DNA of 64,000 nt from Druceiella hillmani (lineage: Eukaryota > Arthropoda > Insecta > Lepidoptera > Hepialidae). The position numbers and the translations under genes are program-made. The notes under the pieces were generated by a model. That model did not search any database. It was not told where the DNA came from and was given only the letters and a program-made list of their open reading frames with translations. Each line of letters begins with the position of its first letter. The first letter of the stretch is position 1. Below, in pieces: positions 51,691-63,175 of this stretch. The stretch is from NCBI GenBank assembly GCA_039881145.1, contig JAYKKI010000008.1, positions 34,606,501 to 34,670,500 of the forward strand, written 5' to 3'.

Positions 51691-53069
51691 TTGCTAGTTT
51701 AGCTTCTATATATCGCTGTGTATTTACTTCGCCTCGAGTAGTTAAGTCTTTTCTTGTTGTACTACAGCAATCGAGTTTAATTTTTTAAAATATTAAACTC
51801 GCTTATCTGCTGATTAAGGGGACCGATTTCGATGAAATAAATAAATAATGTTACTTCAAGAGTGTTTTTTTAATGTGTTTTTCAATGAGTTTTTTTAAAC
51901 TCCATCTTGATTGTATTGGTCGTTTTTACATAATGCGTATTAAAAAAACAGAAAAATATTCCAAAATCTTTTAATTTTGATATCAAAATCCTCTGTTATG
52001 TCTCACTAAATTATTTTTTCGTAAATAATTTCAATGTAAATTTCGTAAATAATTTCACGAAAATTTTACAGCTTTATTCCACATATAAATTTTTTTTTTT
52101 ACTCTTAGCTACATAATAATTAAAAATTATTCTATGCACACTGTAATAAGGTTGTAACAGGATGACAGACAGATGACATGACTAAATTTAAGTTTTACTT
52201 GTATACTTTGGAAAAAATTTAATTTCAATATATATTGTCACAGGTTTACATCTAGCAATCCGTTATTGTGACATCAGCGCTGGTTGAAATATAAAAGTTT
52301 GTACCAATATGAATAGCTAAAATACTTTGGTATTTCTAAAGGAAACACATTCTAATGCATAAACCTTATCGATAAAGTTTTACAATAATTATCTGCATTA
52401 CCAATTCCACTTTTCACTAACATCATATACTTTTGAAACATCTTCGGTGTGTACTCTGATGGCAAATATGGCGACTCACTGATTGCAAGGAATGCAAAAC
52501 CTTATAATATATGGCTCTGCCTTCAACCGTACTTTCTTAAAACGACACTTTGAATATTTCTCTCATTGTTCACTTTATGGTAATAGGGAATAGTACATTT
52601 ATGAATGTATGTGGTGAGATGTCTTTGTGTAAGTTTATTTTATAATTATAAAAATTTATCTTGACTTCAGCCAAGATTGTTTCATTTGTATTACAGATAT
52701 ACAGAGAAGCTACCAGACAGGGCAGACATAAGATTCAGGTTTATACACGATACCACAATCAGCTACCCCTATTTAAAATTAATAAACTATTGCCGCAATC
52801 AAAATTATTATTACTTTTGTAACAGGTTGTAACGTTCTTATCTCTATAAACAATAAAATATTGAATAGAAGGCAACACTCCCATGAGACCAATTTTATTT
52901 CAATTTACTCACAAAATATTACGAAAGCCCTGTACGTTGACAAATATTCGTACAATAACAAATTCGTAGTTATGAACCGTACCGACATTACCATAACCAT
53001 TAAGGGTCACAAGAAAACGGCAGGGAGATTCCATTCCAACTCATATTCGTTATCTCAATAAATATTCAA
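51691..53069. other. anonymous AT-rich DNA, no gene seen
   Basis: A 66-codon frame at 52861-53061 has low-complexity, unrecognisable content. 'tttcgtaaataatttca' is doubled at 52018 and 52041. Confidence 0.45.
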
Positions 53070-53420
53070 AACACCTCACAAGCTCGATCGAGTCGATTTT
53101 CCGTAAACCGAAAAAACATTCTTATACACGTTCCGAAAAATAAACTTTCTATCGCCAACCCTTCCTCGTGTGTAAACGGGGCGTGTAAAAGCTGTCGAAA
53201 AACTGTTGTGAAGTTTTCAGTACTGAATATTTACGCCTTAAATTATACCAATTGTTTAAATAAGATTATTGCGCAGACTTTTAGCTATGGGGGAGTGTTG
53301 AAGATTCCATTCTCGGGATTATGTGTTATGAAAGGTTGTATGGCCGACCTTTAGCAGGAGGTCAATTTACAATTTTCCGCAACTTACATGCTTTGTAGTC
53401 GATTGAGCCATTACGCGTCG
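53070..53420. promoter_or_regulatory. mixed-composition segment, weak candidate element
   Basis: CpG words ('gctcgatcgagtcgatttt', 'aaacggggcgtgtaaaagc', 'cattacgcgtcgttatg') are spread over about 350 bases without an open frame. It contains 'ctcgatcgag', a self-complementary 10-mer, at 53082. Confidence 0.25.
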
Positions 53421-54654
53421 TTATGTTCATATTTTTCTTGTGTGGGTTTACTTGGATTGATAGGGATATTATTGATATATTCTGTTGGTTATAAACAATG
53501 TAATAGTGATCGCTAGTGAATTGAATAACGATGACCCTTTATGAGAGAAAAGAAAGCTGTAATAGCGTTTAGATTTCTTATTAGCATTTTTTCCGCAATT
53601 TACCTGTATAGATTTTCTAATTGTTCGGAAAGAAAAACAAAATGCTGTTCGAAAAAAAACAAAAAACTGCTTTCCGCATTTTATTATCTTTTTCAAATTA
53701 GCCTACTTATTTTTATCCGTACGGGATGAAGAGAATTAGTTTTGTTTTATTTTTTGTTCCGTACTGACATTGTTTAAACATGGGTAAGTTTTTGATTGGG
53801 TTGAAATTTTGAAAACCTACTGTTGTTAAAAATGGTTTATAAAGTTTCGACTTCAAAGTTTTTGGACAAAATATAAGATTTTGATTTTAAGTTAAGTTTC
53901 ATAGATTTTATGTTAAAATTGTTTTATGTTTTTATACTATGGAAATTTTAATACAAAATAATATTATTTTTGACTAACTTTTGCCTGAATTGGTTCTGAA
54001 ATTGTTAAAAAAAATAAATAAAAATTAACTGAATTGGTTTCCATATTTTATTATTTTTTCAGAATTTCCTAATTATTTTTATCCGACAAGTAAAGCAGTG
54101 AGTAGTTTTCTTTTATATCTGCTTTACTGACAATTAACAAACAGGAACAAATTTTTTATTTGATTAAAATATTGAGCCCCTACTGGAAATTATTTCTACG
54201 ATTTCATTATAATCTATTTAAAAAATGACTAACCTATGCCCATGAATATATCCATGTTGTAGATTTGACCATTATCCTATCGCAATACCTCCTTATAAAC
54301 AATTATATACTTTTATCAGGTGTAGCAAAAACATGGAATTTTAAGGTCCTCAAAATAAATTAATGATAGTTTTATTATAAACATTCTTCCTTTTTTGTTG
54401 CAGAGTAATTACATAACATACAAACTGACAAAAAATCTATTTTTTTCTTTCTAATCTTAGTAGTGATTTAATGAAGCCTGTTTATCCCATGTGCACATTT
54501 TCAGTGCTTTCTGAAAAATAAATATTTCAAATTGGTAGGTCGTAAAATGAGTCGTACCTTTTCGGTTATTTAAGTTTTAAACAAAAATATTTTAACTTCA
54601 TTTCTATAAATAAAAAAAAAGCTTAATATATCACACACAGATCAAGTTATTTCT
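53421..54654. other. anonymous AT-rich DNA, no gene seen
   Basis: Open frames on both strands overlap at 53469-53729 and are A/T-driven. Nothing else is supported. Confidence 0.45.
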
Positions 54655-54691
54655 TTCAGGAGCTTAAAAATTCAATTTTTAAGCTCCTGAA
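54655..54691. repeat. perfect 18-bp hairpin with 1-base loop
   Basis: 'ttcaggagcttaaaaatt' is exactly inverted around a single C at 54673. It lies 8 bases before a second, longer hairpin. Confidence 0.9.
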
Positions 54692-54699
54692 AAAAATTT

Positions 54700-54773
54700 G
54701 CACCGTTTCAAATCCTGTCAGCGATCATTTAAATCGTTATTTAAATGATCGCTGGTAGGATTTGAAACGGTGC
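54700..54773. repeat. near-perfect 35-bp hairpin with 4-base loop
   Basis: Arms 54700-54734 and 54739-54773 are complementary at 33 of 35 positions; the only differences are the adjacent bases 'gt' at 54717-54718 and their partners. The loop is 'cgtt'. The arm 'gcaccgtttcaaatcct' is richer in GC than the flanks. The near identity points to recent formation by inverted duplication or a replication template switch. A small-RNA hairpin is possible, but the 4-base loop is short for a typical microRNA precursor. Confidence 0.85.
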
Positions 54774-55169
54774 TAATTTTCCTAGGAGCAGTAGGACAGT
54801 ATTGAAGAATCATCAATGTTTTTGTTAAATAACACATGTGATATCAACTTTGACAGAATCATAAAATATACAAAAAGCGACTTTGTTTTTATCTTGTAAA
54901 ACTACAAATAGGGTTGATATATTAAGAAAAAAGTCTGACTTTCATAGAGAAAGCCTTACAAGGCAATATTATGTGATAAGTGTATTTCTTCAGTATTCAT
55001 TTTCTTTTAGTATATTTATTATTTTAATCAGAAGATAGAATGGTTCTCACATTCCATCCTTCGCGTAAATAGAGTTGGGTCGGAAAGCCAAAACCTTATA
55101 CTGAGTACCAATAGAGCGAAAATCAAAATTAAGACTGATGGTCGGGGAAATAAGATTCTTACCTCAAAT

Positions 55170-55500
55170 GCCTCACAAAATGTCGAAAAACTAGTCTACT
55201 TTGTGTAATTTAGATCTGCATTGTATATCCAGGGAGAATGTGAATCAAAAATATATAAAAAAATACAAATGGCTAAAGGCAGCATAACTCAAATTATGAT
55301 AATTAAAATATAGTTTGATAGAAATATCTGAATAGTATGATGTCGAAGATATGGCTCCGTAGAAACATCTCTAGACGTACCAAAGCAAAACATGTAGGAT
55401 ATCCAATATTTTAAATTGTTCTATACAGAATCGAGATATGGGCTGTAAAAAGTCTGGAAGAAAATAAGTTCGATGTACTTGAAATGTGGCGCTGACACAG
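55170..55500 (+). pseudogene. non-LTR retrotransposon (LINE) reverse-transcriptase C-terminal remnant
   Basis: Pieces in shifting frames follow the order of the region behind the reverse transcriptase of many LINE elements. 'NVEKLVYF' (from about 55179) resembles the segment before the 'YLG' box. 'KIQMAKGSI' (from about 55259) resembles the 'RI..AK.AF' helix, and 'TSLDV' (55365-55380) the 'SL..R...LK.Y' turn. 'LYRIEIWAVKSLEENKFDV' with 'LEMWR' (to about 55491) resembles the 'LYG.E.W.L......L..FEMWC.RR' block. Stops and frameshifts abound, so it is dead. The exact clade (RTE, CR1 or a relative) cannot be told from these scraps. Confidence 0.55.
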
Positions 55501-55853
55501 AAACAAATCTTCAGACCTTAAACGACGCCATACAACATGACGCTAACTAGGACTAGTGGGTTAATGAAACGATGAATTTTTGTTGGAAAATCCAAATGAA
55601 TATGACCTTAAATATTGAGGAGTAGATTAAAATGAAGATGAATTATTTTAAATTATTCTCTATACCTTTAGGCATATATAGTTCTCTTAAATAGATCAAT
55701 TAAAATTCGATTAGCGTAATCCTATGGATTATCCTCACTTTATGTATTCTACGTGAAGACACTGCTTAAGGCTGTGCGGCGGCAGATGTTATGAGGTAAA
55801 CGCTTTTACAGTTTCTGCAACGGGGTGATGGATTTATGTTATATATTAAATAT
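55501..55853. other. AT-rich DNA, possible downstream part of the LINE remnant
   Basis: No further protein blocks are clear. A short GC-rich word 'ggctgtgcggcggcagatg' lies at 55771-55789. Confidence 0.35.
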
Positions 55854-55959
55854 TGATTATATTTGGCGTTAATTTTGCAGAAATGCATTATTCACAATTA
55901 AATGAAACTACGTGATAATACAATATATAATATTATTTCTATTTTCTTTAATTTCTTTA

Positions 55960-56001
55960 CCACGACCTAGCTTTCGTTGTATTACAACATCTTCAGGTGG
56001 G
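55960..56001 (-). ncRNA. hammerhead-like ribozyme motif, copy d left arm (best)
   Basis: On the minus strand, in order: helix I 'CCAC', core CUGAAGA, then U and helix II 'GUUGU AAU ACAAC' (5 perfect pairs, 3-base loop). The GAAA box follows, then helix III 'AGCUAGGU' and the GUC cleavage triplet. Helix I closes with 'GUGG'. All core boxes of a hammerhead are present. Two oddities reduce confidence: an unpaired U sits between CUGAAGA and helix II where the family normally has a G-C closing pair, and helix III has one G.G mismatch in this copy. Helix III is very short, as in known hammerheads of Penelope-like elements, which may act as dimers. Confidence 0.5.
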
Positions 56002-56024
56002 ATATTAGCAAAGATAGCTAATAT

Positions 56025-56063
56025 CCCACCTGAAGATGTAATACAACGAAGCCAAGGTCGTGG
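56025..56063 (+). ncRNA. degenerate hammerhead-like motif, copy d right arm
   Basis: CUGAAGA and GUC are kept and helix I still pairs, but helix II has lost three bases and the GAAA box reads GAAG. It is probably inactive. Confidence 0.35.
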
Positions 56064-56194
56064 TAAAGAAATTAAAGAAAGTAGAAATAATACTACATCA
56101 CGTAGTTTCATTTAATTGTGAGTTATATATTAACTTGAAAGCCAAAAATAAAATATTTTTATACGAACTCGGTAGCACTTGAGAATATAAAGCA

Positions 56195-56218
56195 TGTATA
56201 TATATATATATATATATA
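56195..56218. repeat. (AT)n microsatellite
   Basis: A short TA run flanked on both sides by 'agcatg'. Confidence 0.9.
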
Positions 56219-56600
56219 AGCATGAATTTTATTATTTCCCTTACTTAACCCAAAAATATTTAAAATAAAAATTGTTAATCTTATTTACTATAACATTTAA
56301 CATGATAAATAAGGTTCACATATTATATACACATATGTTTTGAATAATATTTTTTACATCTTCAAAAAATACATTCTCCATACGGTAATATATTTATAAG
56401 TATGTCTGTGAAGACAAAGGGGCAGATTATGCAATTTTATTCGATAATTCGATCTTTATACATTCACATTATAACAGGATCACTACTAGTAGGATTCACA
56501 ATAAATATTTTAGAATATGCTTCCATGTATGGTGATATATGTTAACATATAGATAAATGAATACTTATCTGACCTTCAACAATAAATTAAGTATGGTTAA

Positions 56601-56817
56601 GGATCAATTTTTCAAAGAATTATATATGGGATAAAGTAGTAGTAGGATCAATTTTTCAATGAATTATATATGGCATAAAGTAGTAGTAGGATCAATTTTT
56701 CAATGAATTATATATGGGATAAAGTAGTAGTAGGACTAATTTTTCAATGAATTATATATGGGATAAAGTAGTAGTAGGATCAATTTTTCAATGAATTATG
56801 TATGGGATAAAGTACTT
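56601..56817 (+). repeat. 44-bp x 5 tandem array
   Basis: Units start with 'ggatcaatttttcaa' (or 'ggactaat') at 56601, 56645, 56689, 56733 and 56777, an exact 44-base period. Each continues with 'gaattatatatgggataaag' and ends in 'tagtagta'. Units differ at only one to three positions, so the array is young. There are no distinct spacers, which rules out a CRISPR-like reading. Confidence 0.95.
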
Positions 56818-57642
56818 CTAATTTGAATAAATGGCCGTTAAGTGTATTATTGCATTTTGATATGTTTATGTCATTAATTTACTAACTTTTAATTGCCTTA
56901 AAATACAACATAAGAATAAGGCTTAGTATTTCTTTAATACGTGCACAAGAATATCTTAAATTTTATTCAATGGTAATTCTAATAAAATTTTAATTTCAGT
57001 AATGCGGTAATTCTATGGTGCAATAAAAATGTCATATAATTTAATAAACTCAAAATGTAGGTGCCCAGAGGTGGTCTCATGTGAGATGCTCAGAGATGTT
57101 TGGTCTGACTATTTTACATTTGCACAATATTTCACTTTCCCTGGCGTTTGGCCAGAGAGCCTTTGGCAGAACCCTTTTATAAAATTGAACGTCATAGCTC
57201 TTAAACTATATACTTCTATCGCAATTTACTATCATTTATATTTATTCAAAATTCAGGTTCGATTTCAGTACGCCTTCCACATGCAGCCAGAATAACTGGA
57301 TGAATGTTTTCACGACATAATTTTACACATATCTTGCACCCCCAGGGTTTTTTTACAACTACATAAAAACCTTGTAAAATGTCCTTGTAAAAACCGGTGT
57401 TACCCTGAATATACATTATATACTTACTTAAGTATTTATATTTATGCGTAGGAACAATTTGGGTTGACAAAGTCCAAAAAAATATTATTATATGGTAAAT
57501 AAAGGCGGAACTGAGCTCGGTTAATATCAGTTAACATAAAATATTTCAGTGCATTATATTAAAGTAAATGAATATAAATCCTCGTCAAGTATTGGCTTGC
57601 CTGCTTCATAATTCAGCCTGCATCATTGCTGGTACGAAGACC
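56818..57642. other. mixed-composition DNA, no gene supported
   Basis: The stretch 57050-57300 is less AT-rich and open on both strands (88 codons plus, 74 codons minus), but neither product resembles a known family. It could be part of an unrecognised repeat. Confidence 0.4.
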
Positions 57643-57680
57643 GCCAAGGTAATGTAAGAACTGCCAAGGTAATGTAAGAA
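57643..57680 (+). repeat. two-unit 20-bp tandem repeat
   Basis: 'gccaaggtaatgtaagaa' follows itself with a 20-base period and one mismatch in the leading bases. Confidence 0.9.
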
Positions 57681-59372
57681 TTATGAACACAATTTTTACC
57701 ATTTTTATCGTATTTTTGTCTTCTCTTGCCTGCATTTTAATTTTTTTTATCGTATTATCCTTTTTTTTTAAATTATTTAAATTAAATTCACGCCTCCTAA
57801 TAGATATACTTTTTTAAACTAGATAATGCAAATTTTTTTTCTTCAAAACGGTCTTAAATTTTCTTTCTTATACTGAAAATTCATATAAATTTAATAACGA
57901 TTTCTGGTAACAGGTAAAATTTTTAAGGTATGATCCTGAAAATACGGTCCGTTGTCCGTTACGTGGAGATTCCAAAATTTTTAATAAATATGTTCTTCCC
58001 AGCGTTCTGCACTTAAAATATTCAACATAACGATAAACAGGAAATTTATTGTTTCGAAAAAAGTTTATCTTGCAAAAGTCAAACTGGTAAGCCAATCGCT
58101 ACACAAAATTTTAATAATACGTTTTGATTCCTTAGTGCTAATATTTAGGTAAAAGAAAATTTCTGGCAAATGTGAAACATTTAAATTTTTTAAAATTTTT
58201 GTATTGAAATATTTGTATTTGAACGAATCGAAAACGAAAAACAAATATCCAGATATTTGTTAGTAATAAAATGTTATTACTTCATATTTATGTAATAATT
58301 TGTAGCTTAATTATTTCTTGACAATCTATTAAAAATATATTTTTAATCTTATAATAGTGTTTATAGCCGATAAGACGCGAAGCTAGCCGTATAGCACGTC
58401 GCGACCTGCCATCAGAACATTTTAACTCTCATCCAAAGGCGCCATTAGGTGTTTCACGTGAATAATATAATAATCAATATGAGTGATCAATTTACGAGTA
58501 TCTAATTTAATTTCAGAACAAATATCGGGAGTTAAGACTTTTACAAGTTAAGAATTTATAACACGTTGGTTCGATCGCTGCGTTCATATATTATTGTTTC
58601 ATCGATCCGGACTTGTCAAGTACTTCCTTTGTTATTTGACTGTTAGTTCCATAGAGTTATCCCGATTGAGTACCCATGACATAGCATACGTTGTTTAATA
58701 ATAAGATTTTTCTTATTGTAGTCTCTATTTTATATTGTATACCCGACGACAAGCTTATTTTTGATCAGGAATGGCTTCAGAAAAATTAGTATTTTAAACC
58801 AAAGGCATGTTGAAGTACAAGTACGATTGGTAGACAGTTAAAATGTTAAAAAACTTCGAGCTTCTCCTTATGACTAAAATTGCGGCCAAAATACTTACGT
58901 CACTTAAATATATGGAGTATCAAAATAAATACCTCCTCTAGTGAAATATGTATTATTTTTTGAAATTTTTTTATTTATATTTTTTATTTGGATGGATTTT
59001 AAGATTTCCTTTAGACTACCCTTGATGGTTTTAAAAGTGATATTCTATTTGTCTCCTTACTCTGTTTGGGAAAATATTAGAAAAACGAATTGATAAATTA
59101 AAATAGCGACAGATATTACGATACAAAACTAACATAACCTTTTGAATAACAGAAAAAGTTTAAGCTTAGAAATATTTAATCAGTATTACTTATCTTATAT
59201 AATTTCATATATATTTGAATATTGTGTAATTTCACTCAGTATTAGAGTAGTTATACTTTTTGACCAAATTTTATGCTAAATTTCTTTTTTGCACGGTTTC
59301 TCTTTTTCGATTTGTATTTTTTCATCAATATAATATTGAAGAAAGGATGTTTTTTATTTTACTACCTATTAC
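57681..59372. other. AT-rich DNA with one small GC-rich patch
   Basis: The 58365-58450 patch ('aagacgcgaagctagccgta', 'gcacgtcgcgacctgcc', 'caaaggcgccattaggtg') contrasts with its flanks. 'aacaaatat' and 'atatttgtt' form a small hairpin at 58240-58261. A 75-codon minus-strand frame at 57868-58095 is not recognisable. Confidence 0.4.
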
Positions 59373-59587
59373 TTAAATCAAAATCATAGTGTTTTTTATT
59401 TTTTATATATTTATTAGACCTGATATTAATTATTAAATTCGTTGACTTTTTACTAAAAAGATATTTCATTTGATAGGATGCCTTCAAAACAAACATCTTT
59501 GTAGCAAAAAGGTTAACGAATTTAATCATTAATATCAGATCTAATAAATAGATAAAACAATACATAACACAATGATTTTGATTTAGA
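59373..59587. mobile_element. ~215-bp fold-back element (MITE-like), ~90-bp arms
   Basis: The left arm (59373-59461) and right arm (about 59495-59587) are inverted copies: 'taaatcaaaatcat.gtgtt', 'atttattaga.ctgatatt' and 'attaaattcgtt' recur in inverse order. About five in six positions agree by eye. The spacer is about 33 bases. There is no gene inside; the open frame across it is a by-product. Long arms with a short spacer fit a fold-back element. Confidence 0.75.
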
Positions 59588-62500
59588 TACATGTATATTG
59601 ATATAGTTTCGGAACATATAGTTTTTTCAACTGATATATTTGATTTTTTTCCATTTTCCTAAATCTTTTTACATTTTATTTACACACTTAATATCAGCTA
59701 TGTTCGATCTGTAAGTTCAAGTTAGGTAATTAACTTCTATTTATACATAACCGAAATGATTAATTAGCACAAATACTTGGGTAAATAACTATTCAAACTA
59801 CTTTTAATTGGTTTTGTATATTATCATGTAATAGTGGTCACCCAGTAGCCAGAATTTGACCATAATTATTTAATTTTTTAGTTTGAACCTTTGGTTTACG
59901 TGAAACTAATTCAGAAAATCTGATATTTTAAAATTCTGTGGCAAAAATCTCTACACTGTGCGAAGCAGTCGCAATCAGATCACAATATATTACGTGTTTT
60001 ATCTTGACAGTATGAACGTAAACAATGTATATTTCATTGTCGAACTTACACAATGCATCTTTTAATGCTTATGTAATATATAATTTAACGCATGTTTAAC
60101 ATTTACCATATATCAGTTTAAGCTTTCTGCACTCCTTCTTCATCTAAACTTTAACTATGAAAAGTATCACTCTCCTCCGCAGCATGCTTAAAAAGGGATA
60201 CTAAGTTTTCTCTTCATGTTTTATACATATATGTTCCCCGTATCTGTATAAGACGTCATATGTAACATTTTGGTATTATTTTACGTACATATTTGTCCAA
60301 TTAATCTTATAATTTTAAAATAATCTGTATTTTTAACTACGTTTTAAATTCACGAATGAGTTCAAACTAATTTCAAACAAAGTAATCAAAAACAGATAAT
60401 GCACAGCCCGTTAGTTCCCACAGATAATTTTATCAAAAATAATATGCGATATGAAATACCATATGTAGACATTGTTTGTCCTGAAAATTATAGAAGTCAA
60501 GCAATTTTATGAAGCTACAATGATTGTAATAATTAAATTAAAACATTTTTCCTGTAACTTTTTTCGTAAAAAAATGTGCATCCTATATAAATATATTGCA
60601 GTAACCTAGGTTTACACATTTTTAAAAATCTGCTTATGCAGTTCATGGTTACTCATGTGAATATAAATAAAAGTCTGAGAAGTTATTTTACACTATTTAA
60701 AAATGAAGAAATATTTTCCATTTTAAAAACATATACCTCTTTCGTCACCGTTTTTGAAAACAACAACTTTGTATTTTCTTATGTTGCCACTTGAATGTTT
60801 TGAATACGAAATTTGTTTCAAAAACGAACAAAAGAACCAAAATCTGAAATCAATTTTCATCAAATCTTTAATTAAGATCAACCAAGATACAGATTTGACT
60901 GCTACCACTTTTACTAATTTTTAACCGATATAGATGTTACCATATACTCACAAAACGAATATAGCATTAACTCGATGTGTAATTGTCTCAGGATTCAGCA
61001 TTTAATTGGATCAACCAATGCTTTGCCGTACTAACTAGTTTAATTAATCGACAGGTATTGGTTGTGTGATGCAAATATTTTTAAAGTCAACGGAAAATTA
61101 AGGGGAATGTAAAGGAAGGGAAGGTTAAAGGGAAATATAGCCTTATCCCGGCGATTCACTTCTTGCCTTCGGACATAAAGACATAATATAGGTTATAAAT
61201 CATCTAATATCGTATTAAAGAAAAGAATGCGCCTTTTATATTATATAAATATTTTAAAATATCCTGGACTGTTTCAAACATATAACAACTTTTAACACTA
61301 ATCTTTCTCGTCTTAGTTCGATCTGATGACTTATATAAGAAATAAATAGATGAGATTATGTCAAGATACGCATTTTGTGAAAAAAAATCCGACACTACGG
61401 TTAAACGCAATTATAAAAGCCGTGTACTGTGCATAAAATATAAATCTGTGATCATTACGTAAAGAACATATACCTATATGGTAATCGTGATTAATAAGAT
61501 CGAGGTAGCAGTTATAACCCATAGCGAATATTTCTTCAAATTAAAATTTAACAAAACATATCTAAAGATGCCCCATAACCAGCAAAGCATAATTCGATAA
61601 AAACTATTAGTCTAGTGAAATAAGAAAATTTCTAGATAATATAAATGATTTACGAGGCATTTAGGCTCAAAGTTTTTGCAAAATGGCAGATTTATATTAA
61701 TCTCTCAGACTGCGCCAAAGTGCCAAATTACTCGAAAAGAAAGCTTTAAGAGAAATAATAAAGTAATCGAATTAAATTAACCACAAACCACACTTTTGGA
61801 ATTATCGACATTATTAAGGAACGTTAGAAGATTTGTCTCATGGCCTAGCCAATTTATTGTAACTTTGAACAGAATTGCAGAATAGACCAGACCCTTTAAA
61901 TTTCCATATTTTTTATTACGCAAAGAAGCAGTTTGATTGATGTTTATTAATTATTAAATACTTTAAATTAATGCGTCATTAAAACGACATGAAACAAGAA
62001 GAAAAAAATTAACAATATCTTTGAGACGCCAACCTCTCTAAATTGATTATACAGAATGTCACATTTGCTTGAACGTGATGATGTAATTCTTGAGCTAAAT
62101 CATTCATTAAGAAGCATTATTGACAGTTGTCAGGTGTTCGTTGCAAGAAGTATATAGTTTTTACATTAAAAACAAATTATTAGGGATAATGCGTCTCAAA
62201 AAACTTGTCAATGAAAAGAAGCTAGAAGAAGCGTCATATGTAATATTTGTCCAATTTAAGCTATTCATTATACTAATTAACCATATTAAGCTCTATTAAG
62301 TGGAACAAATATCTAGACAGACAGTTTCACGATTCCATTCGTGTCTCTATATGTTTTCATCTGTCACACTATTTAATTTTTTAATTCGTACATTTAAATT
62401 TTTATACTTGAAATTTTGCAAATACTTAAAATGGTAAGGCAAATTGACATATAAAATCTCAAATTTTTTTTTTATTATGCAAAGCTGGAGCGCTTTTTCC

Positions 62501-62814
62501 GATATCCTGTCTAGTGAAATACTACTGAATAGGTAATTTTAGAATGTATTGAAGTTTTATTTAATTTTTTCTATTTTTAATTTTTAACCCAACTTTAATT
62601 TTTCACCCTCATTTCGAAAAATCTGAAAAAAATCAAAATGCTAGCGTATGATTGTCAATTTGCATAATTGTCATTCAGACGAAAATAATCACACAAATCG
62701 TTCGACGGATGCTGGAGTAATGAGTTAACGTAAACAAAATAGATCGTGCCACTACATGCTTAGGATTTACTATTGGTATCAGGAATTCAATGATAGAGTC
62801 CCTGCCCGAGATTT
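59588..62814. other. anonymous AT-rich DNA, no gene seen
   Basis: Only short frames and A/T runs are present. No repeat partner was noticed. Confidence 0.45.
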
Positions 62815-63175
62815 AAAATACTAATTTAAAACAGCAAGTCCCAAGGTCCCACGATTTAAGCAGGCAGTTCCATACACAGCATGAGAACTGAGGCTTGGGA
62901 ACTGATAGAGAATTGACAGTAAACTGGCAATTCTTTTCAAATTGACAGTAAACTGTCTCACAGAGTTTCTGCATAAAATAAGCAATACTAATTTATGAAA
63001 AATAAAGAGCAGATTCGAAAGTCTCTCGACATATATCTATATTTAAATATCCCCACAGCTTTAAGTGTAAGAAATTGGAACCCGGAGTTTATTGGAAAGA
63101 AATCTACTTAATACTCAAAGTACTAATTTAAAAACAGCAGATCTTTAAGTTTCATGGCTAAGGTAGGCAGTGCCC
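62815..63175 (+). repeat. old local duplication
   Basis: 'actaatttaaaacagca' plus a 'taagcaggcagt.cc' end near 62820-62873 is echoed by 'actaatttaaaaacagca' and 'taaggtaggcagtgcc' near 63121-63174. A weaker middle relative lies near 62985. Inside it 'aattgacagtaaactg' occurs at 62911 and 62940. It is diverged and non-coding. Confidence 0.5.

Larger units (their letters stand above)
55854..56121. mobile_element. HHR fold-back repeat, copy d (best-preserved palindrome)
   Basis: The left arm runs from 'ttgattatatttggcgtt' to the centre, where 'ggtgggatattagc' pairs perfectly with 'gctaatatcccacc' across a 7-base loop. The right arm mirrors it to 'cgtagtttcatttaattgtg'. Because it is a palindrome, both strands have almost the same 67-codon open frame at about 55908-56115; neither is a gene. 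The arms match copies a-c, and the right-arm motif shares the 'ttg' deletion with copy c. Confidence 0.85.

Noticed and set aside
55908..56115. Matching 67-codon open frames on both strands
   Set aside because: The DNA is a palindrome, so both strands read alike. The frame lies wholly inside the fold-back repeat and is absent in its other copies.
56601..56817. Regular direct repeats resembling a CRISPR array
   Set aside because: The period is fully taken up by the repeat itself; there are no unique spacers, and the context is eukaryotic.
57029..57470. Open frames on both strands in a less AT-rich stretch
   Set aside because: Opposite-strand frames overlap the same bases and neither shows a known motif; more likely an unrecognised repeat.
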